Shown here piece by piece: positions 1 through 8,317 of a DNA stretch of 64,000 nucleotides. The stretch is from NCBI GenBank assembly GCA_009664345.1, contig CP043547.1, positions 2,260,709-2,324,708 of the forward strand, in the 5' to 3' direction. The notes beneath the pieces are model-generated. The model saw nothing but the letters and a program-made list of their open reading frames with translations, ran no database searches and was not told the DNA's origin. The position numbers were made by a program, and so were the translations under genes. The stretch's first letter is position 1. Each line of letters opens with the position of its first letter. Source of the stretch: Planctomycetales bacterium 10988. GTDB lineage: Bacteria > Planctomycetota > Planctomycetia > Pirellulales > Pb10988.

Positions 1-202
1 TCCGGGGAATCAATTTCGCAACATCTTGCTCCTGCGGAAGTTCCGGCTCATGCCCATTGCGATCCGGGGGCAGACTGGTACAGCTCCCGGCTTGGGCAGC
101 ATCAGCCAACGCTTCATCGGAAATTTCAGGAACGGATTGCTGAGGCTGGTTCCCCAAGTGATAAACGGCAACCAAACCACATTCATGATGAAGTTCGCTC
201 AT
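1..202 (-). CDS. purF: Amidophosphoribosyltransferase, N-terminal part (cut by window edge)
   Basis: The first 67 codons read leftward from an ATG at 202-200 and run off the window. The protein begins MSELHHECGLVAVYHL. PurF is a class II glutamine amidotransferase whose propeptide is removed to expose a catalytic Cys; here that is Cys8 in ECGLVAVY. The enzyme makes 5-phosphoribosylamine from PRPP and glutamine, the first step of purine synthesis. Between YHL and the LIPR that normally precedes the next conserved block there are about 48 residues rich in Pro, Glu, Gln and Ala, longer than in the PurF proteins I know. An AGGA purine run lies a little over ten bases upstream of the ATG. Only the N-terminus is visible, so the call rests on this short but characteristic motif. 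Confidence 0.8.
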   Translation of the reverse strand, partial: MSELHHECGLVAVYHLGNQPQQSVPEISDEALADAAQAGSCTSLPPDRNGHEPELPQEQDVAKLIPR

Positions 203-730
203 GCAAACTCAAATCCTGCTGACTGCTTTGAAAAAAAGCTAGCTAGCTTTAGGGGGGAAGGGTGAAAAGCATCGCTGGTGAAAGAGGTTCGCAGATAGGA
301 AGGCAGGCCAACTCGAGGGTATTGATTGAACCTAAGGATTTCCCTAACTCAAACATCCATATACACTTGTATTTTGTCCACGAACAACAAAAAGGCAAGT
401 CACCAAGTCGGAAGCGAAGATCAAAAGAAATCAAAAATCCCTGTGAAGATTCTTTGAACGATTTCAAATCAGTTTTGTCGTAGCTTCTAAGTAGAGATTA
501 TAAAGTAGAAAAGTAAAATCGACAAGGAATAAGCGGGAGTTGTCTTGAGGTTTCTCATTTGGGCCGTTCGACTTTTCCATTTTTTTGGACCTTTTCGATT
601 TCCGGCGAATCTGCTCTATTCAAATTAGCACTCTTATTGTCTGACTTTGAAGTTGCTTCTCGACACCTCATCGCCAAGCTAGAAATCTTGTAACTCATTA
701 AATTCTAAACTGTTAGAATATATTGGCCCT
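203..730. other. Intergenic region between divergent purF and proB
   Basis: 528 bases with no convincing gene. Two short open frames on opposite strands at about 249-483 have unremarkable composition and no recognisable motif. Bases 462-491 hold a partial, reverse-oriented copy of the AGCTCTGACAAAAC intergenic repeat family described at 17.06 and 37.0 kb. Promoters of both flanking genes must lie here but I cannot assign them. Confidence 0.5.
462..491 (-). repeat. Partial copy of the AGCTCTGACAAAAC intergenic repeat
   Basis: On the minus strand this reads CTTAGAAGCTACGACAAAAC followed by TGATTTGAA. It matches the left end of the copies at 17061-17157 and 37002-37096 and the partial copy at 48644-48675. 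Only about 30 bases are recognisable. Confidence 0.5.
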
Positions 731-1891
731 ATGAGCGATTCCTCTGAACAAGTTGCCGAACTTACAACCCGAGAGAAAATAAAAACGACCCAAACCTGGG
801 TGGTGAAAGTGGGCACGCGTGTCCTGACCCGACCGGATGGCCGCTTAAATGAAGAGAAAATTGCAAACTTAGCCTGGCAAATTCATGAAGTCATGAAAAC
901 CGGCCGCCGCGTGGTACTCGTCAGTTCCGGAGCCGTCGGTGCCGGGATGGGGCAATTAGGGCTGACGCAGCGACCGACCGATGTGGCCCATCTTCAAGCA
1001 GTGGCCGCTGTGGGACAAGCTTTTTTGGTCCAATCTTATGACCAGACCTTCCGCCATTATGATCTCCATGCTGCACAGATCCTGTTGACACGAGAGGACT
1101 TAGAACATCGAGGGCGTTATTTGAACGTCCGCAACGCCCTCCTCGCTTTGTTTGATTTGAATGCCGTTCCGATTGTGAATGAAAACGATTCGGTCAGCGT
1201 CGAGGAATTGCAACTTACCTTTGGCGATAATGACCGTTTGGCGGCCCTGGTCGCAAGTCTTTTCCGAAATTGCCTTTTGGTCATTTTGTCGGATGTGGAA
1301 GGTCTTTACGATCGCGACCCACGGGACCCCGAAGCCCAAGCGATTACCGAAGTTCCGACGATTACTCCGGCGACTTGGGACCTCGTTCGGGACCGCTTTA
1401 CCGGACTGAGCAAAGGCGGAATGGCTAGTAAATTGAAAGCCGCCGAACTGGCAACCAAAGTCGGGGAGCAAGTGATCATCGCCAGTGGGCGAAAAGATGA
1501 TTCGCTCATTCGCATTCTCGCAGGCGAGCCGGTGGGCACGTTCTTTGGTCCTCAACCACAAATGGTGACCGCTCGAAAGCGTTGGATTGCCTTCAGTGCC
1601 CCACCTCGCGGGAAGTTGATGCTCGATGATGGGGCCTGCCAAGCCGTGATCCAACGCGGCAAGAGCCTGCTGGCGATCGGCATCATGTCGATTGAGGGCA
1701 ACTTTAAAAAAGGGGATGTGGTCTCACTTCTCGATCGCCGCGGCGAAGAAATCGCCAGAGGTTTGAGTAACTACGAGGCTTCAGAACTTCGGCTGATTCG
1801 CGGGCTGAACAGCGATCAAATCGAATCAACCTTGGGCCATTGTCCTTATATAGAAACCATTCATCGCGATCATTTGGTGGTTTTGCGATAA
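731..1891 (+). CDS. proB: Glutamate 5-kinase with PUA domain
   Basis: 386 residues, the usual length of the PUA-containing form. It phosphorylates glutamate with ATP to gamma-glutamyl phosphate, the first step of proline synthesis in the cytoplasm. Visible family motifs are VVKVGTRVL near residue 24 (phosphate loop of the amino-acid kinase fold), VSSGAVGAG, the substrate motif VNENDSV, and SDVEGLYDRDP in the nucleotide site, followed by GGMASKLKAA. From about residue 290 a C-terminal PUA-type domain follows (GKLMLDDGACQAVIQRGKSLL). The ATG at 731 is chosen because the conserved region begins about 23 residues later. Its stop codon (1889-1891) touches the stop of the convergent anti-sigma gene. 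proA is not in the window. Confidence 0.95.
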   Translation: MSDSSEQVAELTTREKIKTTQTWVVKVGTRVLTRPDGRLNEEKIANLAWQIHEVMKTGRRVVLVSSGAVGAGMGQLGLTQRPTDVAHLQAVAAVGQAFLVQSYDQTFRHYDLHAAQILLTREDLEHRGRYLNVRNALLALFDLNAVPIVNENDSVSVEELQLTFGDNDRLAALVASLFRNCLLVILSDVEGLYDRDPRDPEAQAITEVPTITPATWDLVRDRFTGLSKGGMASKLKAAELATKVGEQVIIASGRKDDSLIRILAGEPVGTFFGPQPQMVTARKRWIAFSAPPRGKLMLDDGACQAVIQRGKSLLAIGIMSIEGNFKKGDVVSLLDRRGEEIARGLSNYEASELRLIRGLNSDQIESTLGHCPYIETIHRDHLVVLR

Positions 1892-2647
1892 CTATTGAAT
1901 CACGGGATGACATTGTCGACAGCTCTGGGCCACTTCCACGACTGCAAGTTCCGTGCGACCGGGGCCATGGCAAGTCAGACAACACTGTACTTGCAGAAAT
2001 GCCATCGAGGATTCCAACGGCTGGCCGGAATGAGCGAGTAACTTCGCCCAAACGCCTGCAGTGGAACTTGTTCGCATGAGGGGTTCTTCGGAAGTGTGTT
2101 GAATCGGAGCTTGCAAACATCCTTGGCTGAGCAGCACCGGCGTGATTTCGGAAGAATCTTGCGAAGAAAAAGCCACTGGAGAAGCTGAAGAGAAGGCAGA
2201 AGCCCCATTCGCGACCGGTTGCTGCGGATTGCCCGGAGTCAACCAACCCAGGCAAAAACCCGCCACCAGGCTCGCCGCCAAAATCACGCCTAACTGAGAT
2301 AAGTTGAGCGATCCGTTTCGCTTTCGTGGGGATTCAGCCGAGTGAACGGAAGGCGTCTCTTGCACGGTTTCCTCTGAAAGAGAAGTGAAATTTTCTTCCC
2401 AAGGCAAGACTTCCAAGTTCGAAGGTCTTTTCACCACGGCGACTTGGGAACCGTGCTGAATATTGATCATCGGCAAACAGGTTTGCAATTCCGACAACGC
2501 CGGCTGCATGGAATGAGCCAACTCCTGACAATCCGGACACGTGCGGAGATGCCGCTCGGCGACGAGCCGAAGTTGCTGGACATCCGGCGTTTGCCGCAAA
2601 GAAGCCGGAGTCGTTAACCATTCGAAAGTCGTATCGCAATCACACAT
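1892..2647 (-). CDS. Anti-sigma factor with ZAS zinc finger, one TM helix and two CXXCH motifs
   Basis: 251 residues. The N-terminus carries the zinc-associated anti-sigma signature H33-x3-C37-x2-C40 (RHLRTCPDC). One hydrophobic helix follows at about 117-136 (VILAASLVAGFCLGWL), so the protein is probably anchored in the membrane with its C-terminus outside. The last 30 residues hold two CXXCH motifs, CLTCH (223-227) and CRQCH (243-247), the signature of covalent c-type haem attachment. The gene starts 3 bases after the stop of the sigma factor, so the two are almost certainly co-translated and the protein is expected to hold that sigma factor inactive. Haem binding is an inference. Two CXXCH motifs could also bind metal or form disulphides. 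Confidence 0.85.
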   Translation of the reverse strand: MCDCDTTFEWLTTPASLRQTPDVQQLRLVAERHLRTCPDCQELAHSMQPALSELQTCLPMINIQHGSQVAVVKRPSNLEVLPWEENFTSLSEETVQETPSVHSAESPRKRNGSLNLSQLGVILAASLVAGFCLGWLTPGNPQQPVANGASAFSSASPVAFSSQDSSEITPVLLSQGCLQAPIQHTSEEPLMRTSSTAGVWAKLLAHSGQPLESSMAFLQVQCCLTCHGPGRTELAVVEVAQSCRQCHPVIQ

Positions 2648-2650
2648 TGA

Positions 2651-3295
2651 TCATTGTCCCTTCTTTTCAGGGATCGAAAGCGTTTCTTCCGCCGCTTGGC
2701 TCTCTTCCAGCACCGTGCTCAAGCGTTGCAGGCCCCACTTCACGCGATTTTTCGCCGTACTCAAACTGCACTGCATGCGGTCGGCGATTTCTTGGAATTT
2801 CAAACCCTGAAAAAATCGCAACCGCAAGGCTTCTGCCCAATCTGGGGGCAAGCGTTCGAGGCTAGCTTCCAATGTCCGCAAGCGTTCTTCTTCCAAAAGC
2901 CGGGCATCGGGAGGTTCCCATTGAGTGAACTGTTCTTCGCATAAATGTTCGGAAGTTGGTTCTTGCAGCCCATTCATTTGCCCTTGCCGTTGTCGTTTTG
3001 CCCATGCTTTCCGACATTGATTGATACAAATTGTCCAAAGCCAAGTCCGGAAGGGCTTCTCTTGCTTGTAAGTATCACGAAATCGAAATGCTGCGAGAAA
3101 CGACTCTTGCACCACATCTTCCGCCCAACTCGCTTCGCCCAAGCGTTGCTCCGCCAGCCGCAAAAGGGCCGTTCGATAGCGATGGATCAGAATGCCGAAT
3201 CGCCCAAAATTTCCCGCTTGCACCTCGCGCATGATAGCACGATCGTCCAAGGGAGAATCGGAGATGGGCGGGAGCTGGCTGTCTGGCACGATCAA
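2651..3295 (-). CDS. ECF-family RNA polymerase sigma factor
   Basis: Up to 214 residues. Region 2 is clear (ALLRLAEQRLGEASWAEDVVQESFLAAFR, then KPFRTWLWTICINQCRKAW), and region 4 follows (LPPDWAEALRLRFFQGLKFQEIADRM, then CSLSTAKNRVKWGLQRL). The intervening linker lacks regions 1 and 3, as in ECF (group 4) sigma factors. It directs RNA polymerase to a stress- or signal-dependent promoter set. The open frame begins with TTG at 3295. An internal ATG at 3232 (MREVQAGNFGRF) would still keep the whole of region 2, so the true start is uncertain. Its partner anti-sigma factor follows 3 bases downstream. No autoregulated promoter could be assigned. Confidence 0.93.
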   Translation of the reverse strand: MIVPDSQLPPISDSPLDDRAIMREVQAGNFGRFGILIHRYRTALLRLAEQRLGEASWAEDVVQESFLAAFRFRDTYKQEKPFRTWLWTICINQCRKAWAKRQRQGQMNGLQEPTSEHLCEEQFTQWEPPDARLLEEERLRTLEASLERLPPDWAEALRLRFFQGLKFQEIADRMQCSLSTAKNRVKWGLQRLSTVLEESQAAEETLSIPEKKGQ

Positions 3296-3420
3296 TTTTC
3301 TCGAAAAGCACAGGAAAGACTTGGTCTGGACATCCGCCTACTGACCAAGGGCTAGCTATTTAATATAGTCATAGTAGACCCGAAAAGGGTAACGCGTGCC
3401 AAATTTTTGATCTATTTTTA

Positions 3421-3491
3421 AGAGCCAGTGGTCAGAGCGTTCAGAATCAGGGGACACCTGGAAGAGGTGACTCCCGAATACTTTTGATCAC
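3421..3491 (-). repeat. Palindromic intergenic repeat, family 1 (GTGGTCAAAA type), copy 1
   Basis: Read on the minus strand it begins GTGATCAAAAGTATTC, has the central CACCTCTTCCAGGTG hairpin, and ends TCTGACCACTGGCTCT. This order and spacing match the copies at 25260, 56951, 59227, 48584, 27700 and 37372. It lies between the sigma factor and the quinone oxidoreductase. The ends are imperfect inverted repeats, so the transcript or single strand could fold into one long hairpin. Confidence 0.75.
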
Positions 3492-3523
3492 GAGCTCAAA
3501 GCCTCCTACCAAGGACCTTTCCC

Positions 3524-4516
3524 ATGAAAGCTGCTTATATTCAAGAGACCGGCCCTCCTGAGAAGATTCAATACGGCGATTTGCCCGATCCGACGCCGAC
3601 CGGCTCGCAGGTGTTGATCAAAACCGAAGCGGTCGCCCTCAATCCGGTCGATACGTATATCCGTGCCGGTAGCATTAAGATGGACCTGCCGATGCCATTT
3701 ATTGTCGGTTGCGATATCGCCGGGACTGTCGTGGCGGTTGGTCCTGAAGCCAGCATGTTTCAAGAAGGCGACCGCGTGTGGGGAACGAACCAAGGTCTCT
3801 TGGGCCGACAGGGGACCTTCGCCGAACTGGTCGCCATTGAAGAAAAGTGGCTCTATCCAACCCCTGATAGGGTTTCTTCCGAAGATGCCGCGGCGATCTC
3901 CCTGGTCGGGATCACCGCTTGCTTAGGGCTTTTCGAACATGCCGCCGCTCAACCAGGCGAAACGCTTTTCCTCACAGGTGGCTCCGGCGGGGTTGGCTCG
4001 ACGGTTTTGCAAATGGCAACCGCCAGCGGAGTGAAGGTCATCACCACGGCCGGGAGTCCGGAAAAGGCCGACCTCTGCCGCAAACTCGGAGCAGCGGAAG
4101 TCATCCTTTATAAAGAGGAAGATGTTTCCGAAAAATTAAAATCTATCGCTCCAGACGGAGTGAACATTTGGTGGGATGTCGTTCGCAGTCCGAATTTCGA
4201 TCAAGCGGTTGAACATTTAAAGATGAATGGCCGCATTGTCGTGATGGCCGGTCGTGAAGCCCGCCCTGAATTTCCACTTGGTCCGTTTTATGTCAAATGT
4301 TGTTCGCTGCATGGTTTTGTCATGTTTAATGCGGAGGCTTCCGTGCAGCGTAAATATGCCATGCAAATCAACGAATGGCTGCAACTTAACAAAATTGCTC
4401 CACAAATAGGCCGAAAGATGCCTCTTTCCGAAGCCACCGAAGCCCACCGCATGCAAGAAGAAAACACATTAAACAATAAAGGTTCTCTGTCAGGAAAAAT
4501 TGTATTGACTCCATAG
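3524..4516 (+). CDS. Zinc-independent quinone oxidoreductase (MDR superfamily)
   Basis: 330 residues, typical of NADPH:quinone reductase/zeta-crystallin-like medium-chain reductases. A GroES-like N-terminal domain (LIKTEAVALNPVDTYIRAG; GCDIAGTVVAVG) is followed by a Rossmann domain with the nucleotide motif TGGSGGVGS at about 151-159. The Cys/His zinc ligands of alcohol dehydrogenases are absent, which argues for the zinc-free quinone reductase branch. It would reduce quinones or enones with NADPH in the cytoplasm. The ATG at 3524 has an AAGGA purine run about 8 bases upstream. It stands alone, convergent with the Gfo/Idh/MocA gene, with a bidirectional terminator between them. The true substrate cannot be told from sequence. 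Confidence 0.9.
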   Translation: MKAAYIQETGPPEKIQYGDLPDPTPTGSQVLIKTEAVALNPVDTYIRAGSIKMDLPMPFIVGCDIAGTVVAVGPEASMFQEGDRVWGTNQGLLGRQGTFAELVAIEEKWLYPTPDRVSSEDAAAISLVGITACLGLFEHAAAQPGETLFLTGGSGGVGSTVLQMATASGVKVITTAGSPEKADLCRKLGAAEVILYKEEDVSEKLKSIAPDGVNIWWDVVRSPNFDQAVEHLKMNGRIVVMAGREARPEFPLGPFYVKCCSLHGFVMFNAEASVQRKYAMQINEWLQLNKIAPQIGRKMPLSEATEAHRMQEENTLNNKGSLSGKIVLTP

Positions 4517-4567
4517 TTTTCTATTAAAACAAATTTTATATATATTAAAAATATTGATAAATTAAAT

Positions 4568-4606
4568 AAAGGCCGCCTCTTCTAAATTTGAAAAGGCGGC
4601 CTTTTT
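4568..4606. terminator. Bidirectional rho-independent terminator
   Basis: An 11-bp perfect stem AAAGGCCGCCT (4568-4578) pairs with AGGCGGCCTTT (4594-4604), followed by a T run on the plus strand. On the minus strand the left flank is also T-rich. It sits between the convergent quinone reductase and Gfo/Idh/MocA genes. Confidence 0.9.
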
Positions 4607-4653
4607 GTATATTTAAAAATTTACTGTTTATAGTTAGCTATAAAGATAAAGCA

Positions 4654-5943
4654 TTAAGCTAAGCCGGGCATGGCGACGGGGGGAATCGAAAGGGGTTGAT
4701 TCCAGTCGTAGGCCGGAGGTGCGAGGCTTTCGGTCGAGTTGAGGGCCTCTTCCCAAGTGACGATTTCCCCACTGTAGGCACTCATGCGGGCCATGATTCC
4801 CATTAAGGTACTCTTGGCCATATAGTCGCCATTGTTGATGACTTTGCCCGTGCGGAGAGCGTGCAAGAAGGCATCTTGTTCCAGTTGATGCATTTGCGTG
4901 CGGCGGGCTTTCGGGTCCCAACTGTTTTGTCCGGTGATCTTATATTCCATCAAGTCCGCAATGCCTTTGGTTCCCATGACGATATCTTGTCGTTTGGTTT
5001 GGCAACCGTTTTGTTGACGGGTTTGGGCATAGAGGCGAACGCCGTTGTCATATTCATAAGTCGTGGCGATGTGATCGTAGATATTGCCGTGCGGATCGCC
5101 CGTTCGGGTTTGACGTCCGCCGGTGCTGAGGCACCAAGCCGGATATTTGTCTTGCATCGCCCAGGCCATCTTGTCGAGTTCATGAATGAACTGCTCGACA
5201 TTGAAGTCCCCGGAGAGCCAGGTGAAGTAGTACCAGTTCCGCATCTGCCATTCCATGTCGGTCATTTCCGGCTGGCGATTGACGCGTTTGGAGACATCCG
5301 TGCCATAGCGGGTGGTTTCCATGGCAACGATATCGCCGATGCGGCCATCATGGATCTGGTCCATCATCTCGATCATGCCGGTTTCATATCGCCAGCAAAG
5401 CCCCGAGACGACATTCAATTTTTTCTCTTTCGCCAAGCGGCAGCTTTCTATCACCGAACGAACGCCTGGGGCATCAACCGCGACGGGCTTTTCCGCGAAA
5501 ACGTGCACATCCGCATCAATGGCGGCACGTAAATGTTCCGGTCGGAAGTGCGGCGGAGTCGCCAAGAGAACGGCATCAAGGTCGCAGGCAAGCACTTTCT
5601 TATAGGCATCGAACCCGGCGAAGCAATGTTCTGGCGGAATCGCAACTTGCTCACCGACCGAGGAACTGTTCATTCGTCGCAGACAGCGTTGCCAATGATC
5701 TTCGAAAGCATCTCCGATCGCCACCAAACGGGCTTGCGGGTCGGCCGTCAAGGCTTGTACGGCGGCTCCGGTTCCGCGACCGCCACAGCCAATCAAACCG
5801 ATGCGGATTTCATCACTCCCTGCGGCATGAACGGGCGTCGTACTCAGCAATTGACCAGCCAATCCCGCTCCGATCGCAGTGGTGGCACCTTGTTGTAGAA
5901 AATCGCGTCGATTCGAATCGGTCGAGGCGGGTGGTTTCGGCAT
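4654..5943 (-). CDS. Exported Gfo/Idh/MocA-family oxidoreductase with Tat signal
   Basis: 429 residues from the ATG at 5943. A TTG two codons upstream is in frame, but the AGGAG Shine-Dalgarno is placed for the ATG. The N-terminus has a twin-arginine motif (NRRDFLQQG) and a hydrophobic stretch ending at VHAAG, so the enzyme should fold and bind its cofactor before Tat export. A Rossmann fold follows (IRIGLIGCGGRGTGAAV) with the family EKP motif (FAEKPVAVD). The family oxidises or epimerises sugars, inositols and related compounds with bound NAD(P). The acceptor-side domain runs to about residue 400. The substrate is unknown; such exported members are numerous in planctomycetes. It stands alone. 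Confidence 0.92.
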   Translation of the reverse strand: MPKPPASTDSNRRDFLQQGATTAIGAGLAGQLLSTTPVHAAGSDEIRIGLIGCGGRGTGAAVQALTADPQARLVAIGDAFEDHWQRCLRRMNSSSVGEQVAIPPEHCFAGFDAYKKVLACDLDAVLLATPPHFRPEHLRAAIDADVHVFAEKPVAVDAPGVRSVIESCRLAKEKKLNVVSGLCWRYETGMIEMMDQIHDGRIGDIVAMETTRYGTDVSKRVNRQPEMTDMEWQMRNWYYFTWLSGDFNVEQFIHELDKMAWAMQDKYPAWCLSTGGRQTRTGDPHGNIYDHIATTYEYDNGVRLYAQTRQQNGCQTKRQDIVMGTKGIADLMEYKITGQNSWDPKARRTQMHQLEQDAFLHALRTGKVINNGDYMAKSTLMGIMARMSAYSGEIVTWEEALNSTESLAPPAYDWNQPLSIPPVAMPGLA

Positions 5944-6134
5944 GGTCAATCTCCTAAGATTTCGAGAGGAAGGGACTCACAAGCCCGATGATCAGGCTCG
6001 ATCTTGTCAAACGAAGTTTATTGCAAAGAATATAAAAGGTCGTTCCGAACAGATCAACATATTGTAACGTGTTGGTTTGAGTGGATGCAAACTGTTTCAA
6101 TCCCCTTTTTTCGTCTTCTTGAAAGGTTCAACGG

Positions 6135-6944
6135 ATGCCTACGGTTGGAGAGATTGTCACGTATTTAGATCAACTCGCAGCCCGGCATTTGGCGGAAGAT
6201 TGGGACAATACCGGGTTGCTTCTCGGCGATCGAAATCGGCCTGCGTTGAAAGTCATGACCTGCCTGACGGCGACTCAAGCGGTCGTGGAAGAGGCCTGTG
6301 ACGAGCAGGTGAATTTGTTAATTTCGCACCATCCCCTGCCCTTTCGCCCTTTGAAAATCATTACCGCTGAAAGTCATTCCTCGAAAAAAGTTTGGCAACT
6401 CGCCTCGCAGGGCGTCAGTCTTTATAGCCCGCATACTCGTTGGGATTCGGCCAGCGGTGGCATCAATCAACAGTGGGCCGAAGGACTAGATTTGTGGAAT
6501 ATAGAGCCGTTGCTTCCGACCGAAGAACCCGATCCGGCTGGGGGAACTGGTCGTCAAGGAACGTTCGCTCAACCGCTTTCCCTCCTCGAAGTCTGTCACA
6601 AAGTCAAGTCGTTTTTGGATTTCGTGGGCCTGTTCACTCCGCTACGAGTCGTTGGCGAAAATGAAAAATTAATCGAACGGGTCGGCATTGGGTGCGGCGG
6701 TGCCGATTCGTTTCTTGGCGATGCGATCAAAGCGAAATGCGATCTCTTTATTACCGGAGAGGCCCGCTTTCACAATTGTTTGGAAGCGGAAGAACGCGAG
6801 ATCGGGTTCATTCTAACTGGGCATTATGCCAGCGAGCGATTTGCTTATGACCGTTTGGCGAAGCAGCTTTCTGAAAAATTTGCCGACTGCGAGGTCTGGT
6901 CCAGCCGCCGAGAAGGCAACCCCTGGAATCTCTATTCCGGCTAG
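6135..6944 (+). CDS. Nif3-like dinuclear metal-centre protein
   Basis: 269 residues, the short form without the inserted PII-like domain. Expected metal ligands are visible: H65-H66 in ISHHPLPF, H100 and D104 in SPHTRWD, and H230 and E234 in GHYASER. GIGCGGADSFL and ITGEARFHN are further family signatures. The fold forms a toroidal hexamer with two metals per subunit. It has been annotated as GTP cyclohydrolase type 2-like, but the physiological reaction is not settled. The ATG at 6135 follows a GAAAGG run. It is followed 39 bases later by NAD(P)HX epimerase on the same strand, so the two may be co-transcribed. Confidence 0.92.
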   Translation: MPTVGEIVTYLDQLAARHLAEDWDNTGLLLGDRNRPALKVMTCLTATQAVVEEACDEQVNLLISHHPLPFRPLKIITAESHSSKKVWQLASQGVSLYSPHTRWDSASGGINQQWAEGLDLWNIEPLLPTEEPDPAGGTGRQGTFAQPLSLLEVCHKVKSFLDFVGLFTPLRVVGENEKLIERVGIGCGGADSFLGDAIKAKCDLFITGEARFHNCLEAEEREIGFILTGHYASERFAYDRLAKQLSEKFADCEVWSSRREGNPWNLYSG

Positions 6945-6983
6945 CGTTTGCCAAACTTCTCCTATTAGATAAGGGGCATTCCG

Positions 6984-7730
6984 ATGACATCATCTTCCAC
7001 ACCCAATCAACAAGAAACACCTTGGACTCTCTCTAGCGAACAGAACCGGACCTTCGATCATCTGGCGGTCGAAAAGTTTCAGATGCCAAGCATCCTCTTG
7101 ATGGAGAATGCCGGTCGCGGCGTCGCTTATTTTCTTAATCAAAAGCTTGACCGTGGAAAGGTGGTACTCGCCTGCGGAAAGGGAAATAACGGAGGCGATG
7201 GGTTTGTCATTGCCCGACACCTGCAATTGCTGGGCTTTGAGGTAAAGGTCTATCTCTGGACAGAGCCGGAAGAACTCAAGGGAGATGCAGCGACCAACTT
7301 CAAGATCATGGAAGCCGCTCAAATTTCCGCGGAAGTCGGCACCTCTGAGGCGATGTTTACTGCATTCGAAGAGGACCTCAAAGCCACCGATTGTGTGGTC
7401 GATTGCTTGCTCGGCACTGGGGTCAAGGGGGCACCAAGGGCTCCCTTCGATCGCGTGATTGAACTAATCAACGCAGCGGAGACCAAAACCCTGGCGGTTG
7501 ATGTTCCCAGCGGATTCAATTGCGATCTGGGCGAAGCGGAAGGAATTGCGATTCAGGCGGATTGGACTTGCACCTTTGTCGCAATGAAACCGGGCTATCT
7601 CGAACCGAGCGCGATGAAATACTGTGGAGAGATCGAGGTCATTTCGATCGGGGCACCTCTTCTGTTAGTCGAAGAGGCTCAATCCTGGAGTGAAGACCCC
7701 TTCGAAAAGGCTTCAACAGGGGATTTGTGA
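6984..7730 (+). CDS. nnrE: NAD(P)H-hydrate epimerase (YjeF_N domain)
   Basis: 248 residues comprising only the N-terminal YjeF domain. It interconverts the R and S forms of hydrated NAD(P)H so that the dehydratase can repair both. Diagnostic motifs are MENAGRGVAYF near residue 40, ACGKGNNGGDGFVIARHL, DCLLGTGVKG and AVDVPSGFNCDLG. The usual fused C-terminal ADP/ATP-dependent dehydratase domain is missing, and no separate dehydratase gene lies in the window. The ATG at 6984 has an AAGGGG ribosome-binding site. It follows the Nif3-like gene and precedes an unknown gene in the same direction. Confidence 0.93.
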   Translation: MTSSSTPNQQETPWTLSSEQNRTFDHLAVEKFQMPSILLMENAGRGVAYFLNQKLDRGKVVLACGKGNNGGDGFVIARHLQLLGFEVKVYLWTEPEELKGDAATNFKIMEAAQISAEVGTSEAMFTAFEEDLKATDCVVDCLLGTGVKGAPRAPFDRVIELINAAETKTLAVDVPSGFNCDLGEAEGIAIQADWTCTFVAMKPGYLEPSAMKYCGEIEVISIGAPLLLVEEAQSWSEDPFEKASTGDL

Positions 7731-7784
7731 GATAGAACGGAATCACTTTATAAACCACAAAGAAGGTTTACCTGGAGGCAAGGC

Positions 7785-8276
7785 ATGGCTCGTTGGGCAG
7801 AACGTGCAAAGAAAATCAGCGAAAGCGGAAAACAAGCATGGAAGGCGAAAACCCTTCAAGAAACGATCGACGAGGCCAAGCGAAGTGCCGAGGACCTTCA
7901 GTTCCCTATTGAATCGAGTGGAGAAAAGCCAGACGGGTTGCTTCGATATGATGTGCAAAGCGCTAGCTTTATTGAGAAGTTCTACCGCTCAAGTAGCAAG
8001 AACCCTGCATCCCTCGCGTTGGAACTCGATCATTTCGAGAGACTGATGTCACTCTACCTTGGTCAGGTCCTTGTTGAGCAGAAGCAGGGAAGGTGGATTT
8101 TCTATCAAGGACGGAACCATGTCCTGCTGCCGACGGTGATTCAACTCGCCGAAGGTCACCATGTCGATGTCTTTCGAATCTGCAAAAGCTTGAGTTCCAA
8201 AAGAATGATGGGTTCTTGGGAAGGGAAAGTCTTGGCCTACGTGATTGAAAACCCTGGGAAATTCGCCTTTCCTTGA
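7785..8276 (+). CDS. Conserved hypothetical protein
   Basis: 163 residues with a TGGAGG ribosome-binding site upstream of the ATG. The first 45 residues are Lys/Ala/Glu-rich and probably helical. The rest is a mixed region with the pattern SLYLGQVLVEQKQGRWIFY, then HVLLPTVIQLAEGHHVDVFR. That layout recalls families in which a short helix is followed by a Gly-Arg-Trp and a Val-Asp-Pro/Val-Phe segment, for example proteins of the DUF6278/DUF3806 kind, but I am not sure of the match. No signal peptide, membrane helix or catalytic motif is visible. It is 54 bases from nnrE and may share its transcript. Confidence 0.7.
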   Translation: MARWAERAKKISESGKQAWKAKTLQETIDEAKRSAEDLQFPIESSGEKPDGLLRYDVQSASFIEKFYRSSSKNPASLALELDHFERLMSLYLGQVLVEQKQGRWIFYQGRNHVLLPTVIQLAEGHHVDVFRICKSLSSKRMMGSWEGKVLAYVIENPGKFAFP

Positions 8277-8317
8277 GGTACTTCTATACCTTCTGTCTAT
8301 GTTATCCTCACCTTCGA

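Noticed and set aside
249-483. Overlapping small frames on both strands between purF and proB
   Set aside because: Neither has family features, and each is the shadow of the other.
4861-5532. 223-codon plus-strand frame opposite the Tat Gfo/Idh/MocA gene
   Set aside because: The minus strand carries the complete Rossmann and EKP motifs and a Tat signal.
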